DNA from: Herbiconiux solani NBRC 106740 | Lineage (GTDB): Bacteria > Actinomycetota > Actinomycetes > Actinomycetales > Microbacteriaceae | NCBI RefSeq assembly: GCF_001571005.1 | Contig: NZ_BCST01000003.1 | Coordinates: 248,001 to 312,000, forward strand | Length of the DNA: 64,000 nucleotides | Reading direction: 5' to 3' | Part shown: positions 34,752-43,805 of the stretch, piece after piece | Layout: every line of letters starts with the position of its first letter | Numbering within the stretch: the stretch's first letter is position 1 | The notes under the pieces: generated by a model | Database searches by the model: none | What the model was told of the DNA's origin: nothing | The model's input: the letters and a program-made list of their open reading frames with translations, nothing else | Translations under genes and position numbers: made by a program

Positions 34752-35177
34752 TCAGTCGTCGCGGCCGGGCCGCCAGACGACGAGCTCGGTGCGCCGCTGC
34801 GTGCGGGTACCGTGCTTCAGCGAGATGACCTCGCCCTCGACGCCGGCCGCGAAGACGCGTCGGCCCGGGCGGTTGAGCACCTCTTCGGCGAGCGCGGTCT
34901 CGAGCTCGCGCACGCGGGCACTCAGCTCGGAGACCTGGTCTTCGAGCTGCAGGATGCGCGCGATGCCCTCGAGCGAGACCCCCTCCGACGACAGTCGGGC
35001 GATCTCGCGCAACTGCACGACGTCGCGCATGGAGTACCGCCGCGACTTGCCGGCGGTACGGGTGGGGCTGACGAGCCCCAGCCGGTCGTACTGACGGAGG
35101 GTCTGAGGATGCATCCCCGCCAGTTCGGCGGCGACGGCGATCGCGAACAGCGGCGACCGTTCATCCAGTTCAGCCAT
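34752..35177 (-). CDS. hspR: Heat-shock repressor HspR (MerR family)
   Basis: A 141-residue MerR-type repressor. The winged HTH begins with LFAIAVAAELAGMHPQTLRQ YDRLGLVSPTRTAGKSRRYS, followed by a coiled coil (LQLEDQVSELSARVRELETA). HspR binds HAIR sites together with DnaK and represses chaperone genes until DnaK is titrated. ATG at 35177 is supported by AAGGAGG about 8 nt before it; ATG at 35183 is too close. Last gene of the dnaK-grpE-dnaJ-hspR order, as in Streptomyces and Mycobacterium. Confidence 0.94.
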   Translation of the reverse strand: MAELDERSPLFAIAVAAELAGMHPQTLRQYDRLGLVSPTRTAGKSRRYSMRDVVQLREIARLSSEGVSLEGIARILQLEDQVSELSARVRELETALAEEVLNRPGRRVFAAGVEGEVISLKHGTRTQRRTELVVWRPGRDD

Positions 35178-35240
35178 CCTCATCCCCTCCTTCGGGGTAG
35201 ACATCACGGATCCCCCGCCCGAGGAGGGCGGGGGACACCG

Positions 35241-36233
35241 TCACTCGCGCGCCTTGGCGAGCAGTTCTGCCCGGGGGTTGTCGCCGGGCTCGACGGCGTG
35301 GAAGGCCTCGAGGGCCTCACGCTGTTCGGCGGACAGGTGCGAGGGCACCGCCACCTGCACGACGGCGAGCAGGTCGCCCTTGCCCTTGGAGGACTCGACG
35401 CCCCGCCCCTTGACGCGCAGCACGCGCCCCGAGGGGGTGCCGGCCGCGACCTTGAGCTTGACCGGCGAGCCGCCCAGGGTGGGCACCTCGATGGTCGCGC
35501 CCAGGGTGGCCTCGACGAAGGTGACCGGCACATTCACGCGCAGGTTGAGCCCGTCGCGCTCGAAGACAGGATGCTTCCGCACCGAGACCGTGAGCACGAT
35601 GTCTCCGGGCTCGCCGCCGTCGGGCGAGGGCTCGCCCTTGCCACGCAGCTTGATCTTCTGCTGGTCGGCGACGCCCGCAGGGATCTTCACCGTGATCGGC
35701 TTGCCATCCGCTGTCTGCAGCTTGATGGTGTCGCCCTTGACCGCGGTGATGAAGTCGATGGTCGTGCGCGCGGTGATGTCGCGGCCGCGGGTGGGACCGT
35801 AGGCCCCGCCGAAGCCGGCGCGCCCGCCGCCGCGGCCGAACATCCCGCCGAGGATGTCGTCGAAACCGCCGGGTGCCTGCTGGTAGCTGTAGCTCTGCCC
35901 GCGGGCACCGCCACCGCCGCCGCCACCGAACATCCCGCCGAAGACGTCCTCGAAGCCGCCGCCCTGGCCCCCGCCGCCCGCCGTGAAGCGAGCGCCGGAG
36001 CCCATGGCGCGGATCTGGTCGTACTCCTTGCGCTGCTCGGGGTCGGAGAGCACCGAGTAGGCCTCGCTGATCTCCTTGAACCGGGCCTCGGCCTTCGCGT
36101 CACCCTGATTCGAGTCGGGGTGGTACTGGCGTGCCAGCTTGCGATAGGCCTTCTTGAGGTCGGCCTCCGAGATGTCCTTCGACACCCCGAGCACTGCATA
36201 GAAGTCTTTGTCGAACCAGTCTTGGCTAGCCAT
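35241..36233 (-). CDS. dnaJ: DnaJ-family co-chaperone without zinc finger
   Basis: A 330-residue type II J-protein. The J domain (residues 9-75) has the HPD triad in RQYHPDSNQGD. A Gly/Phe-rich linker with FGGMFGGGG repeats follows (about 85-145), then the C-terminal substrate-binding beta domains (DITARTTIDFITAVKGDTIK to PSHLSAEQREALEAFH). The CxxCxGxG zinc-finger repeats of canonical DnaJ are absent. It stimulates the DnaK ATPase. It overlaps the grpE end by 8 nt and precedes hspR. Confidence 0.93.
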   Translation of the reverse strand: MASQDWFDKDFYAVLGVSKDISEADLKKAYRKLARQYHPDSNQGDAKAEARFKEISEAYSVLSDPEQRKEYDQIRAMGSGARFTAGGGGQGGGFEDVFGGMFGGGGGGGARGQSYSYQQAPGGFDDILGGMFGRGGGRAGFGGAYGPTRGRDITARTTIDFITAVKGDTIKLQTADGKPITVKIPAGVADQQKIKLRGKGEPSPDGGEPGDIVLTVSVRKHPVFERDGLNLRVNVPVTFVEATLGATIEVPTLGGSPVKLKVAAGTPSGRVLRVKGRGVESSKGKGDLLAVVQVAVPSHLSAEQREALEAFHAVEPGDNPRAELLAKARE

Positions 36234-36825
36234 TGGGCACCGCCACTACGACCTTGGCGGCGCGTAGCAGCGTTGAACCCAGGTAGTACCCGGATTCGAC
36301 GACGTCGGCGATCGTCGGCGTGGTCACCTCGTCGCTGGGCTGCTGGAAGATCGCCTCGTGGATCTGAGGGTCGAACTCCTCGCCGGCCGCCGCGAAGGGC
36401 TTGAGGCCCACCCGCTCGACGCCCGAACGCAGCTTCGCCGCGATCGCGGTGAACGGGCCGCCCTCGGCGAGATCGCCGTGCTTGGCGGCACGGTCGAGGT
36501 CGTCGAGAACGGGCAGCAGCACCTTGACGACGTCGCCGACGGCGCGGTCGCGCTCGATCTCACGGTTCGCCTCGGTGCGCTTGCGGTAGTTGGCGTACTC
36601 GGCCGTGACCCGCTGGAGGTCGGCGAGCCGCTCCGCAGCGAGCTCGCCGGCCGAGGTCTGGCCGGAGAGGAACGAGAGGTCGGCGTCGCTCAGCGAGGTC
36701 TCGACATCCGGTCCTTCAGCCTGAATCGGTCCTTCACCAGGGGTGAAGGGCGAGTCGGGGGTCCCCTCCTGGGAGGCCCCCGACTCGTCAGCAGGCTGAC
36801 GACCGTTCTGGTTGTCGTCAGTCAT
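36226..36825 (-). CDS. grpE: Nucleotide exchange factor GrpE
   Basis: A 199-residue co-chaperone that releases ADP from DnaK. After a disordered acidic N-terminus, the long helix RLADLQRVTAEYANYRKRTE and the C-terminal beta domain with DPQIHEAIFQQPSDEVTTPT and VVESGYYLGSTLLRAAKVVV match the family. It starts 3 nt after the dnaK stop and overlaps dnaJ. Confidence 0.95.
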   Translation of the reverse strand: MTDDNQNGRQPADESGASQEGTPDSPFTPGEGPIQAEGPDVETSLSDADLSFLSGQTSAGELAAERLADLQRVTAEYANYRKRTEANREIERDRAVGDVVKVLLPVLDDLDRAAKHGDLAEGGPFTAIAAKLRSGVERVGLKPFAAAGEEFDPQIHEAIFQQPSDEVTTPTIADVVESGYYLGSTLLRAAKVVVAVPNG

Positions 36826-36828
36826 GGA

Positions 36829-38700
36829 TTACTTGTCCTTCGGCTCGTCTTCGTCTTCGACGACCTCGGCGTCGACCACGTCGTCCTCGGGGTTCGAGGT
36901 CGACTCGGTGGGCTCGCCCTGGTCGCCCGCAGGAGCCGAGGCATCCGCCTGGGAAGAAGCATAGATTGCCTGCCCCAGCTTCTGCTGGCTCTCGTTGAGC
37001 TTGTCGAACGCGGTCTTCACCGCGGCGTCGTCGTCACCCGCGAGGGCGGACTTCAGCGCGTCGACATCGGCCTGCACGTCGGTCTTGACGTCGTCGGGCA
37101 GCTTGTCGCTGTTCTCCTTGATGAGCTTGTCGGTCGAGTACGCGAGCGTCTCGGCCTGGTTGCGCACCTCGGCGGCCTCGCGGCGCGCCTTGTCTTCGGC
37201 GGCGTGCTCCTCGGCCTCGCGCACCATGCGCTCGATGTCCTCCTTGGGCAGCGACGAGCCGCCGGTGATGGTCATCGACTGCTCCTTGCCGGTTCCCTTG
37301 TCCTTCGCCGACACGTGCACGATGCCGTTGGCGTCGATGTCGAAGGTCACCTCGACCTGCGGGATGCCGCGGGGCGCGGGGGCGATGCCGGTGAGCTCGA
37401 AGGTGCCCAGGTTCTTGTTGTCGCGGGTGAACTCGCGCTCGCCCTGGAACACCTGGATGGCCACGGAGGGCTGGTTGTCGTCAGCCGTGGTGAAGGTCTC
37501 CGAACGCTTGGTCGGGATGGCCGTGTTGCGCTCGATGAGCTTGGTCATGATGCCGCCCTTGGTCTCGATACCCAGAGACAGCGGGGTGACGTCGATGAGC
37601 AGCACGTCCTTGCGCTCGCCGCGCAGCACGCCGGCCTGCAGGGCGGCGCCGACGGCGACGACCTCATCCGGGTTGACGCCCTTGTTGGGCTCCTTGCCAC
37701 CGGTGAGCTTCTTGACGAGCTCGACCACCGCGGGCATACGCGTCGATCCACCGACGAGCACCACGTGGGCGATGTCGTTGACCGAGACGCCGGCCTCGGC
37801 GATGACGTCCTTGAAGGGCTTCTCGGTGCGGGCCAGCAGGTCGCTGGTCAGCTCCTCGAACTTGGCACGGCTGAGCGTGACGTCGAGGTTGGCCGGGCCG
37901 TTCTCGGTGAGCGAGAGGTAGGGCAGCGTGATGCTGGCCGACATGCCGGAGGAGAGCTCCTTCTTGGCCTGCTCGGCAGCCTCCTTGAGGCGCTGGAGGG
38001 CGATCTTGTCCTTCGAGACGTCGACACCGGTGGTGTCCTTGAAGTTCTTGATCAGGTAGTCGACGACCCGCTGGTCCCAGTCGTCTCCACCGAGGCGGTT
38101 GTCACCGGAGGTGGAACGCACCTGGATGGTGCTGAAGTCGTCGTCCTTGCCCACCTCGAGGAGGGAGACGTCGAAGGTACCGCCACCGAGGTCGAAGACG
38201 AGGATGAGCTCGTCCTCCTTGCCCTTGTCGAGGCCGTAGGCCAGGGCGGCCGCGGTGGGCTCGTTGATGATGCGGAGCACGTTGAGGCCCGCGATCTCGC
38301 CGGCCTCCTTGGTGGCCTGACGCTCGGAGTCGTTGAAGTACGCCGGGACGGTGATGACCGCGTCGGTGACCGTGTCGCCGAGGTAGCTCTCGGCATCCCT
38401 CTTCAGCTTGGCGAGGATGCGCGCCGAGATCTCCTGAGGGGTGTACTTCTTGCCGTCGATGTCGGCGGTCCAGGTCGTGCCGATGTGGCGCTTGACGCTG
38501 GAGATGGTGCGGTCGACGTTCGTGACGGCCTGCCGCTTGGCGGTCTCGCCGACGAGGACCTCTCCGTCCTTCGTGAATGCGACCACGGACGGTGTGGTGC
38601 GGAAGCCTTCCGCGTTCGCGATGACGGTGGGTTCTCCACCTTCGAGCACGGCGACCACCGAGTTGGTGGTTCCGAGGTCGATACCTACTGCACGAGCCAT
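36829..38700 (-). CDS. dnaK: Chaperone DnaK (Hsp70)
   Basis: A 623-residue Hsp70. It starts [20 protein letters not shown]; the ATPase domain has [25 protein letters not shown] and [13 protein letters not shown], and the substrate-binding domain has [20 protein letters not shown]. The C-terminus ends in an acidic tail ([16 protein letters not shown]) that contacts clients and co-chaperones. AAAAGGAG precedes the ATG. Two HAIR elements upstream place the operon under HspR; DnaK acts as HspR co-repressor in relatives. Confidence 0.98.
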   Translation of the reverse strand: MARAVGIDLGTTNSVVAVLEGGEPTVIANAEGFRTTPSVVAFTKDGEVLVGETAKRQAVTNVDRTISSVKRHIGTTWTADIDGKKYTPQEISARILAKLKRDAESYLGDTVTDAVITVPAYFNDSERQATKEAGEIAGLNVLRIINEPTAAALAYGLDKGKEDELILVFDLGGGTFDVSLLEVGKDDDFSTIQVRSTSGDNRLGGDDWDQRVVDYLIKNFKDTTGVDVSKDKIALQRLKEAAEQAKKELSSGMSASITLPYLSLTENGPANLDVTLSRAKFEELTSDLLARTEKPFKDVIAEAGVSVNDIAHVVLVGGSTRMPAVVELVKKLTGGKEPNKGVNPDEVVAVGAALQAGVLRGERKDVLLIDVTPLSLGIETKGGIMTKLIERNTAIPTKRSETFTTADDNQPSVAIQVFQGEREFTRDNKNLGTFELTGIAPAPRGIPQVEVTFDIDANGIVHVSAKDKGTGKEQSMTITGGSSLPKEDIERMVREAEEHAAEDKARREAAEVRNQAETLAYSTDKLIKENSDKLPDDVKTDVQADVDALKSALAGDDDAAVKTAFDKLNESQQKLGQAIYASSQADASAPAGDQGEPTESTSNPEDDVVDAEVVEDEDEPKDK

Positions 38701-38782
38701 AAGGGCTGCTCTCCTTTTGTTGTGATGCTGAGCCGGCGTGACGCCGAGTCGAGGAAGTCGTTCAAGGCAAGTCGTTCAAAGA

Positions 38783-38803
38783 CTTGAGCCTTGTGAGATC
38801 AAG
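38783..38803. promoter_or_regulatory. HAIR element 1 of the dnaK operon
   Basis: CTTGAGC-N7-GATCAAG, two deviations from the HspR consensus. It lies 83 bp before the dnaK ATG. Confidence 0.75.
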
Positions 38804-38845
38804 TTTTCCACTCCCCCGACCTGACGTCAAGTGGGGATCCGAAAA

Positions 38846-38866
38846 CTTGAGTCTGGATGGCTCAAC
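38846..38866. promoter_or_regulatory. HAIR element 2 of the dnaK operon
   Basis: CTTGAGT-N7-GCTCAAC, two deviations from the HspR consensus. Spacing from element 1 is 63 bp, six helical turns, which would place two HspR dimers on the same face. Confidence 0.75.
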
Positions 38867-38906
38867 TCTTGACGACCCCCAACTATTCCTCAGTTCAGTG
38901 AGGAGA

Positions 38907-40223
38907 TCAGGCGGCGGGGCCCTGGGCGAGGGTGACCGTGCCCGAGGCGGTGGTGCCGGCGGCGGTGGTCCAGGTCAGGGTCACGCTGTCGCCCGGCTCG
39001 AGTGCCGCGATCGCCGCCGAGAGGGCGTCGGCCGAGGTGATCGACCGGCCGTCGACGCTCGTGATGGTGTCGCCCGCCGCGAGTCCCGCATCCGCTGCCG
39101 GCCCGCCGTCGACGACGCCGGAGAGCAGGGCGCCCGATCCCGTGCGGGCCTCGGCGAGGCCGACGCCGAGGAAGCCGGGGTAGCCGATCTGCACGGTGTC
39201 GGTGTCGACTCCCTTCTGGATCTGCGCGACCACGTCGAGGGCATCGGCGATCGGGATGGCGAAGCCGGTCACCGTGGCGCTGCCGGAGGACGCGGCCGTG
39301 TCGATGCCGACGACGTCGCCGTCCGAGTCGAGCAGCGGCCCGCCCGAGTCGCCCGAGACGATGTCGGCGCTGACCTGGATCAGGTCGTTCAGCGTCTCGC
39401 CAGAGACGCCGGCCTCGCTCTGGGTGGTGATGGTCTGGCCGAGGGCGGTGACGGTTCCGGATGCGGCGACCAGGTCGCCGGTGCCCTCCGCGTTGCCCAC
39501 GGCCGTGACGGCGTCGCCGACGGCTGCCGCGTCGCCGGTCTCGAGGTCGGCGGTGGTCAGCCCGGACGCGCCCTTCAGCTGCAGCACGGCGATGTCGTGG
39601 GTGGCGTCGGTCCCGACGACCGCGGCCTGGTACTCGCGGCCGGTGAGCTCGTCCGTGACGGCGATCGAGGTCGAGCCCTCGACGACGTGGTTGTTGGTGA
39701 GGATGAGGCCGTCGGCGCTCAGCACGATCCCGGTGCCGGCCGATCGCGCACCCTGGTAGGTGAGTTCGGAGACGATCGTGACGACGCCCGCGGTCTGGTC
39801 CTGGGTCGCGGCGACCGCGGGGGTGTTGACGCCGGTGCCGGCGGTGCCGGAGCTGCCCGCGCCCGAGCCGCTGCCCAGGCTTCCGGACCCGGATCCCGGG
39901 TAGCCGTAGCCATACCCGTACCCGTTCGTGCCCGTGCCTGAGCCCGAGGAGCCTGATCCCGTGCCGAGGCCCGACCCGTAGGGCAGGGTGCCGGTGGAGC
40001 CCTGGGTGGGATCCTGCACGATCGAGCTGGTTCCGGATGCGTTCAGTTGCGTGCTCGCCTGACCCAGCGCGAACGCGCCTCCGCCGACACCGGCAAGGGC
40101 GAACAGCCCGGCGGCGGTGACGCCGGCGATCAGGGCGGCACGGCCACGGCGGTGACGGGGCGCGGGCGGCGCGGTGGTGATGAGCCACGGCGGCTGCGCC
40201 TGGAGGTTCTGGTCGTCGGTCAT
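38907..40223 (-). CDS. Membrane-anchored HtrA/DegP-like serine protease with PDZ domain
   Basis: A 438-residue envelope protease. A cytoplasmic Pro/Arg tail and one membrane helix (about 29-54) lead to a Gly/Ser/Tyr-rich linker, a trypsin-like domain with His (LTNNHVVEGS), Asp (THDIAVLQL) and Ser (VSGDSGGPLLDSDG), and a C-terminal PDZ domain (GFLGVGLAEARTGSGALLSG, TITSVDGRSIT). It probably degrades misfolded exported proteins. The ATG at 40223 has GAGGAC 7 nt upstream; earlier in-frame starts lack a site. It follows the dnaK region by position but is transcribed separately. Confidence 0.92.
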   Translation of the reverse strand: MTDDQNLQAQPPWLITTAPPAPRHRRGRAALIAGVTAAGLFALAGVGGGAFALGQASTQLNASGTSSIVQDPTQGSTGTLPYGSGLGTGSGSSGSGTGTNGYGYGYGYPGSGSGSLGSGSGAGSSGTAGTGVNTPAVAATQDQTAGVVTIVSELTYQGARSAGTGIVLSADGLILTNNHVVEGSTSIAVTDELTGREYQAAVVGTDATHDIAVLQLKGASGLTTADLETGDAAAVGDAVTAVGNAEGTGDLVAASGTVTALGQTITTQSEAGVSGETLNDLIQVSADIVSGDSGGPLLDSDGDVVGIDTAASSGSATVTGFAIPIADALDVVAQIQKGVDTDTVQIGYPGFLGVGLAEARTGSGALLSGVVDGGPAADAGLAAGDTITSVDGRSITSADALSAAIAALEPGDSVTLTWTTAAGTTASGTVTLAQGPAA

Positions 40224-40420
40224 GCTCTGGTCCTCGTGTCTGTGGGCCGTCCGGAGACGGGGAAGTCTGGGGTGATGCATCCATTTGAACCGGCCCACTC
40301 AAGCGCGCGCTGGGCACGGACTATGGGTTCCCTATGACGCCCGAAGAGGCACAGGCGAGGCACAGAAGAGGCACACAAGCCCCAACCCCGTGACATCCCC
40401 CTTTGTTCACCGCCGGCGGT

Positions 40421-40426
40421 TACTGT
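40421..40426 (+). promoter_or_regulatory. -10 box, probable leaderless promoter of the MFS gene
   Basis: TACTGT ends exactly 6 nt before the ATG at 40433, the same hexamer and spacing as at 416-421. Confidence 0.55.
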
Positions 40427-40432
40427 GACTGC

Positions 40433-41896
40433 ATGACCGACGGCATCCCGCCCCGCGACCCCTCCGGCGCGCACTCCTCTGCAGGCCTCCCCGCGCCGGC
40501 TTTCGCCACGACCGGGGCCCTGGCCGCCGTCGACGAGCGCTCGGGGGCCGTCGACCCGAAGCGCCGGCACGTGCTCGCGTGGGGCCTGTGGGACTGGGGA
40601 TCCGCATCCTTCAACGCCGTCATCACGACCTTCGTGTTCACCGTCTATCTCACGAGCGACTCCTTCGGCGACGAGACCGCAGTCTCGGCCCAGCTCGGCG
40701 TCGCCATGACCATCGCGGGCGTGCTCGTCGCCCTGCTCGCGCCCGTGACCGGGCAGCGCTCGGACCGCGGGGGCCGCCGCAAGTTCTGGCTCGCCGTGAA
40801 CACCTACATCGTGGTGCTGCTCTCGGCGGCCATGTTCTTCGTCGCGCCCGACCCTGGCTACCTCTGGCTCGGCCTCTTCCTTCTGGCCGCCGGCACGATC
40901 TTCTTCGAGTTCGCGAGCGTCAACTACAACGCGATGATCTGGCAGGTCTCGACGCCCAAGACGATCGGCAAGGTCTCCGGGTTCGGCTGGGGCATGGGCT
41001 ACGTGGGCGGCATCGTGCTGCTGCTCATCGTCTACTTCGGCTTCATCGAGCCGATCGGCGGCACGGCGCTGTTCGGCGTGCCGTCGACCGACGGGCTGCC
41101 CATTCGCGTCACCGTGCTCGTCTCGGCGATCTGGTTCGGCCTGTTCGCGCTGCCCGTCCTGCTGTCGGTGCCCGAGTACCGGTCGCCGAAGGCCGCGGGC
41201 TCGCTGGCCGAGCAGGAGGGGCTCGGCGCCCCGGGTGCGGTGCCGGCCAAGCGGATCGGGTTCTTCGCGTCGTACGGGGTGCTCCTGCGCGACATCCGCA
41301 CCCTCTTCCGGGAGAGCCGGCAGACGGTGTACTTCCTGATCGCGAGCGCGGTCTTCCGCGACGGGCTGACCGGCGTCTTCACCTTCGGCGGCGTGCTCGC
41401 GGCCGGGTCGTTCGGGTTCACCCCGGGACAGGTGATCATCTTCGCGATCGCGGCGAACATCGTCGCCGGCGCCTCGACGATCCTGGTGGGCCTGCTCGAC
41501 GACAAGTTCGGGGCGAAGCCCGTCATCATCACCTCGCTGGTCGGCCTGCTGGTCTGTGCGGCCTTCGTCTTCCTGCTGCACGACGGCGGGCAGACCGTGT
41601 TCTGGACCTTCGGCCTCGCCCTCTGCGCCTTCGTCGGCCCGGCGCAGTCGGCGAGCCGCTCGTTCCTCGCCCGGCGCATCCCCGAGGGCCGCGACGGCGA
41701 GATCTTCGGCCTCTACGCCACGACCGGCAAGGCGGCGACGTTCCTCTCGCCGCTGATGTTCACCGTGTTCATCGGCGTGGGGGCCGCGGTCTCAGGGCCG
41801 GATGCGAGCGTGCAGTACTGGGGCATCCTCGGCATCGCGCTGGTGCTGCTGGCGGGGCTGCTGCTGATGATCCCCGTGCGGAGCGCCCGGCGCTGA
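40433..41896 (+). CDS. MFS transporter, UMF1/Atg22-like family
   Basis: A 487-residue transporter with 12 predicted helices. The first helix motif WGLWDWGSASFNAVITTFVF is characteristic of the UMF1 family; TGQRSDRGGRRKFW is the MFS loop 2-3 motif, and STPKTIGKVSGFGWGMGYVG is also typical. Yeast Atg22 exports amino acids from the vacuole, but bacterial substrates are not known. Single gene, divergent from the protease. Confidence 0.9.
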   Translation: MTDGIPPRDPSGAHSSAGLPAPAFATTGALAAVDERSGAVDPKRRHVLAWGLWDWGSASFNAVITTFVFTVYLTSDSFGDETAVSAQLGVAMTIAGVLVALLAPVTGQRSDRGGRRKFWLAVNTYIVVLLSAAMFFVAPDPGYLWLGLFLLAAGTIFFEFASVNYNAMIWQVSTPKTIGKVSGFGWGMGYVGGIVLLLIVYFGFIEPIGGTALFGVPSTDGLPIRVTVLVSAIWFGLFALPVLLSVPEYRSPKAAGSLAEQEGLGAPGAVPAKRIGFFASYGVLLRDIRTLFRESRQTVYFLIASAVFRDGLTGVFTFGGVLAAGSFGFTPGQVIIFAIAANIVAGASTILVGLLDDKFGAKPVIITSLVGLLVCAAFVFLLHDGGQTVFWTFGLALCAFVGPAQSASRSFLARRIPEGRDGEIFGLYATTGKAATFLSPLMFTVFIGVGAAVSGPDASVQYWGILGIALVLLAGLLLMIPVRSARR

Positions 41897-41976
41897 GGTC
41901 GGTGGCGGGGTTCAGGGCTGACCTCGCGGGCTGAGCGCGGCGCCGGGCTCGGCAGCTGGGCTCGGGATGCGCCGGC

Positions 41977-42354
41977 TCAGGCCAGCGAGCCCAGCCACAG
42001 GCCGAGGGTCGCGACCGCGACGCTGGCCACGAGCATCCCGACCCCGTTGAGCAGGCCGGCCCCGACGCGGCCGGTCTGCAGCAGCCGCACCGTCTCGAAG
42101 CTCGCCGTGCTGAAGGTCGTGTAGCCGCCGAGGAATCCGGTGCCGAGCACGAGCAGCCACTCGTGCGAGAGCACCTGGCCGAGCGCGAGCCCGGTCAGCA
42201 GCCCGAGCAGGAACGAACCGCTCACGTTGATCACGGTCACGCCGATCGGGTAGCTCGAGCGGATGCGCGCCTTCACCACGCCGTCGACCAAAAAGCGGGT
42301 CGCGGCTCCGAGACCCCCGGCCAGCGACAAGGCGACGAAGAGGATCGGGGTCAT
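41977..42354 (-). CDS. crcB: Fluoride channel CrcB/Fluc, small subunit gene
   Basis: A 125-residue four-helix protein of the fluoride exporter family. GGLGAATRFLVDG, then GVTVINVSGSFLLGLLTGL with the pore Asn, and GFLGGYTTFSTASFETVRLL with the conserved Thr/Phe track are present. It protects cells by leaking fluoride out. Its ATG overlaps the stop of a second crcB by 4 nt; paired unequal copies usually form heterodimers with opposite topology. Confidence 0.94.
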   Translation of the reverse strand: MTPILFVALSLAGGLGAATRFLVDGVVKARIRSSYPIGVTVINVSGSFLLGLLTGLALGQVLSHEWLLVLGTGFLGGYTTFSTASFETVRLLQTGRVGAGLLNGVGMLVASVAVATLGLWLGSLA

Positions 42355-42995
42355 CGGGTGCCCTCCCCCGGCTGGCCGGTCTGCCCCGGCTGCCCCGAAG
42401 CCGGCGTGCTGTCACGCCCGCCGTCACGCGTGCCGAAACGAGAGCCGAGGGCGATGCCGAGCCAGCTGGCCAGTCCGCCCACGATCACCGTGGCGGCGCC
42501 GTAGATCAGGGCGATGCCGATGCCGCCCTCGCTGAGCAGCGTGGCGCTGTCGGCCGAGAGGGCGCTGTAGGTGGTGAATCCGCCGAGCACGCCCGTGCCG
42601 ACGAGCAGGCGGATGATGCGACGACTCCCGACGTCGGGCCCGCGCAGGGCCAGCGTCTGCAGCAGCAGCCCGAGCACGAACGCACCCACCACGTTGATGC
42701 CGAAGATCGCCGCCGGGAACTGCCCCACGGGGGCGATGACAAGTGAGGTCGCCGCGCGGAGCGCCGTGCCGACGGCTCCTCCCCCCGCCACCAGCGCCAG
42801 GTAGCCCAGGCGGAGGTGCGGGGGGAGGTCGTTCTCGACGGCGTCGGAGTCGAGCGGGAGTCCGGGTCGCGCGTCGGCACCCGACCGGCCATTCGGGCCA
42901 CCCTGGCCCGGACGGGCACCGGGGTCGGCACCCGAAGGGCCGAGCGCGTCGCCACGCCCGGCCCCGCGGTCGTCGTCGGGGGCGCCCTCGGTCAT
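42351..42995 (-). CDS. crcB: Fluoride channel CrcB/Fluc with N-terminal extension
   Basis: A 214-residue copy. The first about 65 residues are a Gly/Asp/Pro-rich cytoplasmic tail not found in the short copy. The four-helix core has GGGAVGTALRAATS, IFGINVVGAFVLGLLLQTL with the pore Asn, and GVLGGFTTYSALSADSATLL. It ends in another disordered tail that overlaps the next crcB. No fluoride riboswitch is recognisable before it. Confidence 0.92.
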   Translation of the reverse strand: MTEGAPDDDRGAGRGDALGPSGADPGARPGQGGPNGRSGADARPGLPLDSDAVENDLPPHLRLGYLALVAGGGAVGTALRAATSLVIAPVGQFPAAIFGINVVGAFVLGLLLQTLALRGPDVGSRRIIRLLVGTGVLGGFTTYSALSADSATLLSEGGIGIALIYGAATVIVGGLASWLGIALGSRFGTRDGGRDSTPASGQPGQTGQPGEGTR

Positions 42996-43037
42996 CCCAC
43001 TCCTCCGGTCGCCTCGCGAACTGATCGTGCTCGGAGA

Positions 43038-43805
43038 CTACCGCGCACGCCGCCGCAGACCGACGACGAGCACGATCGCCACGATGACGATCACTCCCCC
43101 GGCGGCCCCGAGCCCGATCAGCACGAACGGCACATGCATACCGCCCGAGCCGGAGGCCGACGCATCGTCCGAGCCCGAGCCTGAACCCGAACCGGCCGGC
43201 TCGCCGGAGCCCGCGGTCGCGGTGGGCGACCCGGCCGCCTGGCCCGAGCCGGATGCGGCGTCGCCCGCATCCTGACCGGCCGCCGGCGTAGACGCACCCG
43301 CGCCGGGAGCCGCCGCCCCCGACCCGCCCGCAGGGCCGGCGTAGGTGAAGGCGAAGTGCCCCGACACGGGATGCCCGTCGGCCGACACCGTCTGCCAGAG
43401 CACGGTGTAGTCGCCCTGGGCGGCCGGCGCGACCGCGATGCTGAGCGTGCTGTTGACGATCGACACCGGCCCGCTGGCGATGTTCGTGCCGCCGGCGTCG
43501 TGCACCTCGATCGCGATCGCCGTGCCCGACTGCGTCAGCGGCGGCTCGTTGAACGTGAGCGCCACCGTCGACAACGGCTCGGTCACGGTCGAGCCGTCGG
43601 CCGGGTTCGTCGAGACGAGGTAGTCGTGGGCGGATGCGGCTCCCGCCGATCCGAGCACGAGCGCCCCGCCGGCGAGCGCGGCGACGACCGCGCCGGCGAT
43701 CATCCCGCTGACCGTGCGGCGCGCCGAGCCGAGGCCCCGGGCACGAGCACGAGCGTGAGCATGAGCACGAGGCAGCCGGGCAGTCCCGATCCTCGTACGG
43801 GTCAT
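43038..43805 (-). CDS. CopC-domain copper-binding membrane protein
   Basis: A 255-residue exported protein. An Arg/His-rich N-terminus and signal helix end at ASAHDYLV, which leaves His at or near the mature N-terminus as a Cu(II) ligand. The CopC fold follows: YLVSTNPADGSTVTEPLSTV, VALTFNEPPLTQSG, YTVLWQTVSADGHPVSGHFA with the second copper His and Asp. A Ser/Gly/Glu-rich spacer and one C-terminal helix with RRRAR anchor it. It overlaps the YcnI gene by 4 nt, so the two act together in copper handling. Confidence 0.92.
   Translation of the reverse strand: MTRTRIGTARLPRAHAHARARARGLGSARRTVSGMIAGAVVAALAGGALVLGSAGAASAHDYLVSTNPADGSTVTEPLSTVALTFNEPPLTQSGTAIAIEVHDAGGTNIASGPVSIVNSTLSIAVAPAAQGDYTVLWQTVSADGHPVSGHFAFTYAGPAGGSGAAAPGAGASTPAAGQDAGDAASGSGQAAGSPTATAGSGEPAGSGSGSGSDDASASGSGGMHVPFVLIGLGAAGGVIVIVAIVLVVGLRRRAR

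Noticed and set aside
36358-38787. 809-codon open frame on the plus strand
   Set aside because: It is antisense to grpE and dnaK and has the Asp/Gly/Val bias expected from a complementary high-GC strand.
42996-43037. Fluoride riboswitch before the crcB pair
   Set aside because: The 42-nt gap is too short and has no recognisable pseudoknot motif.
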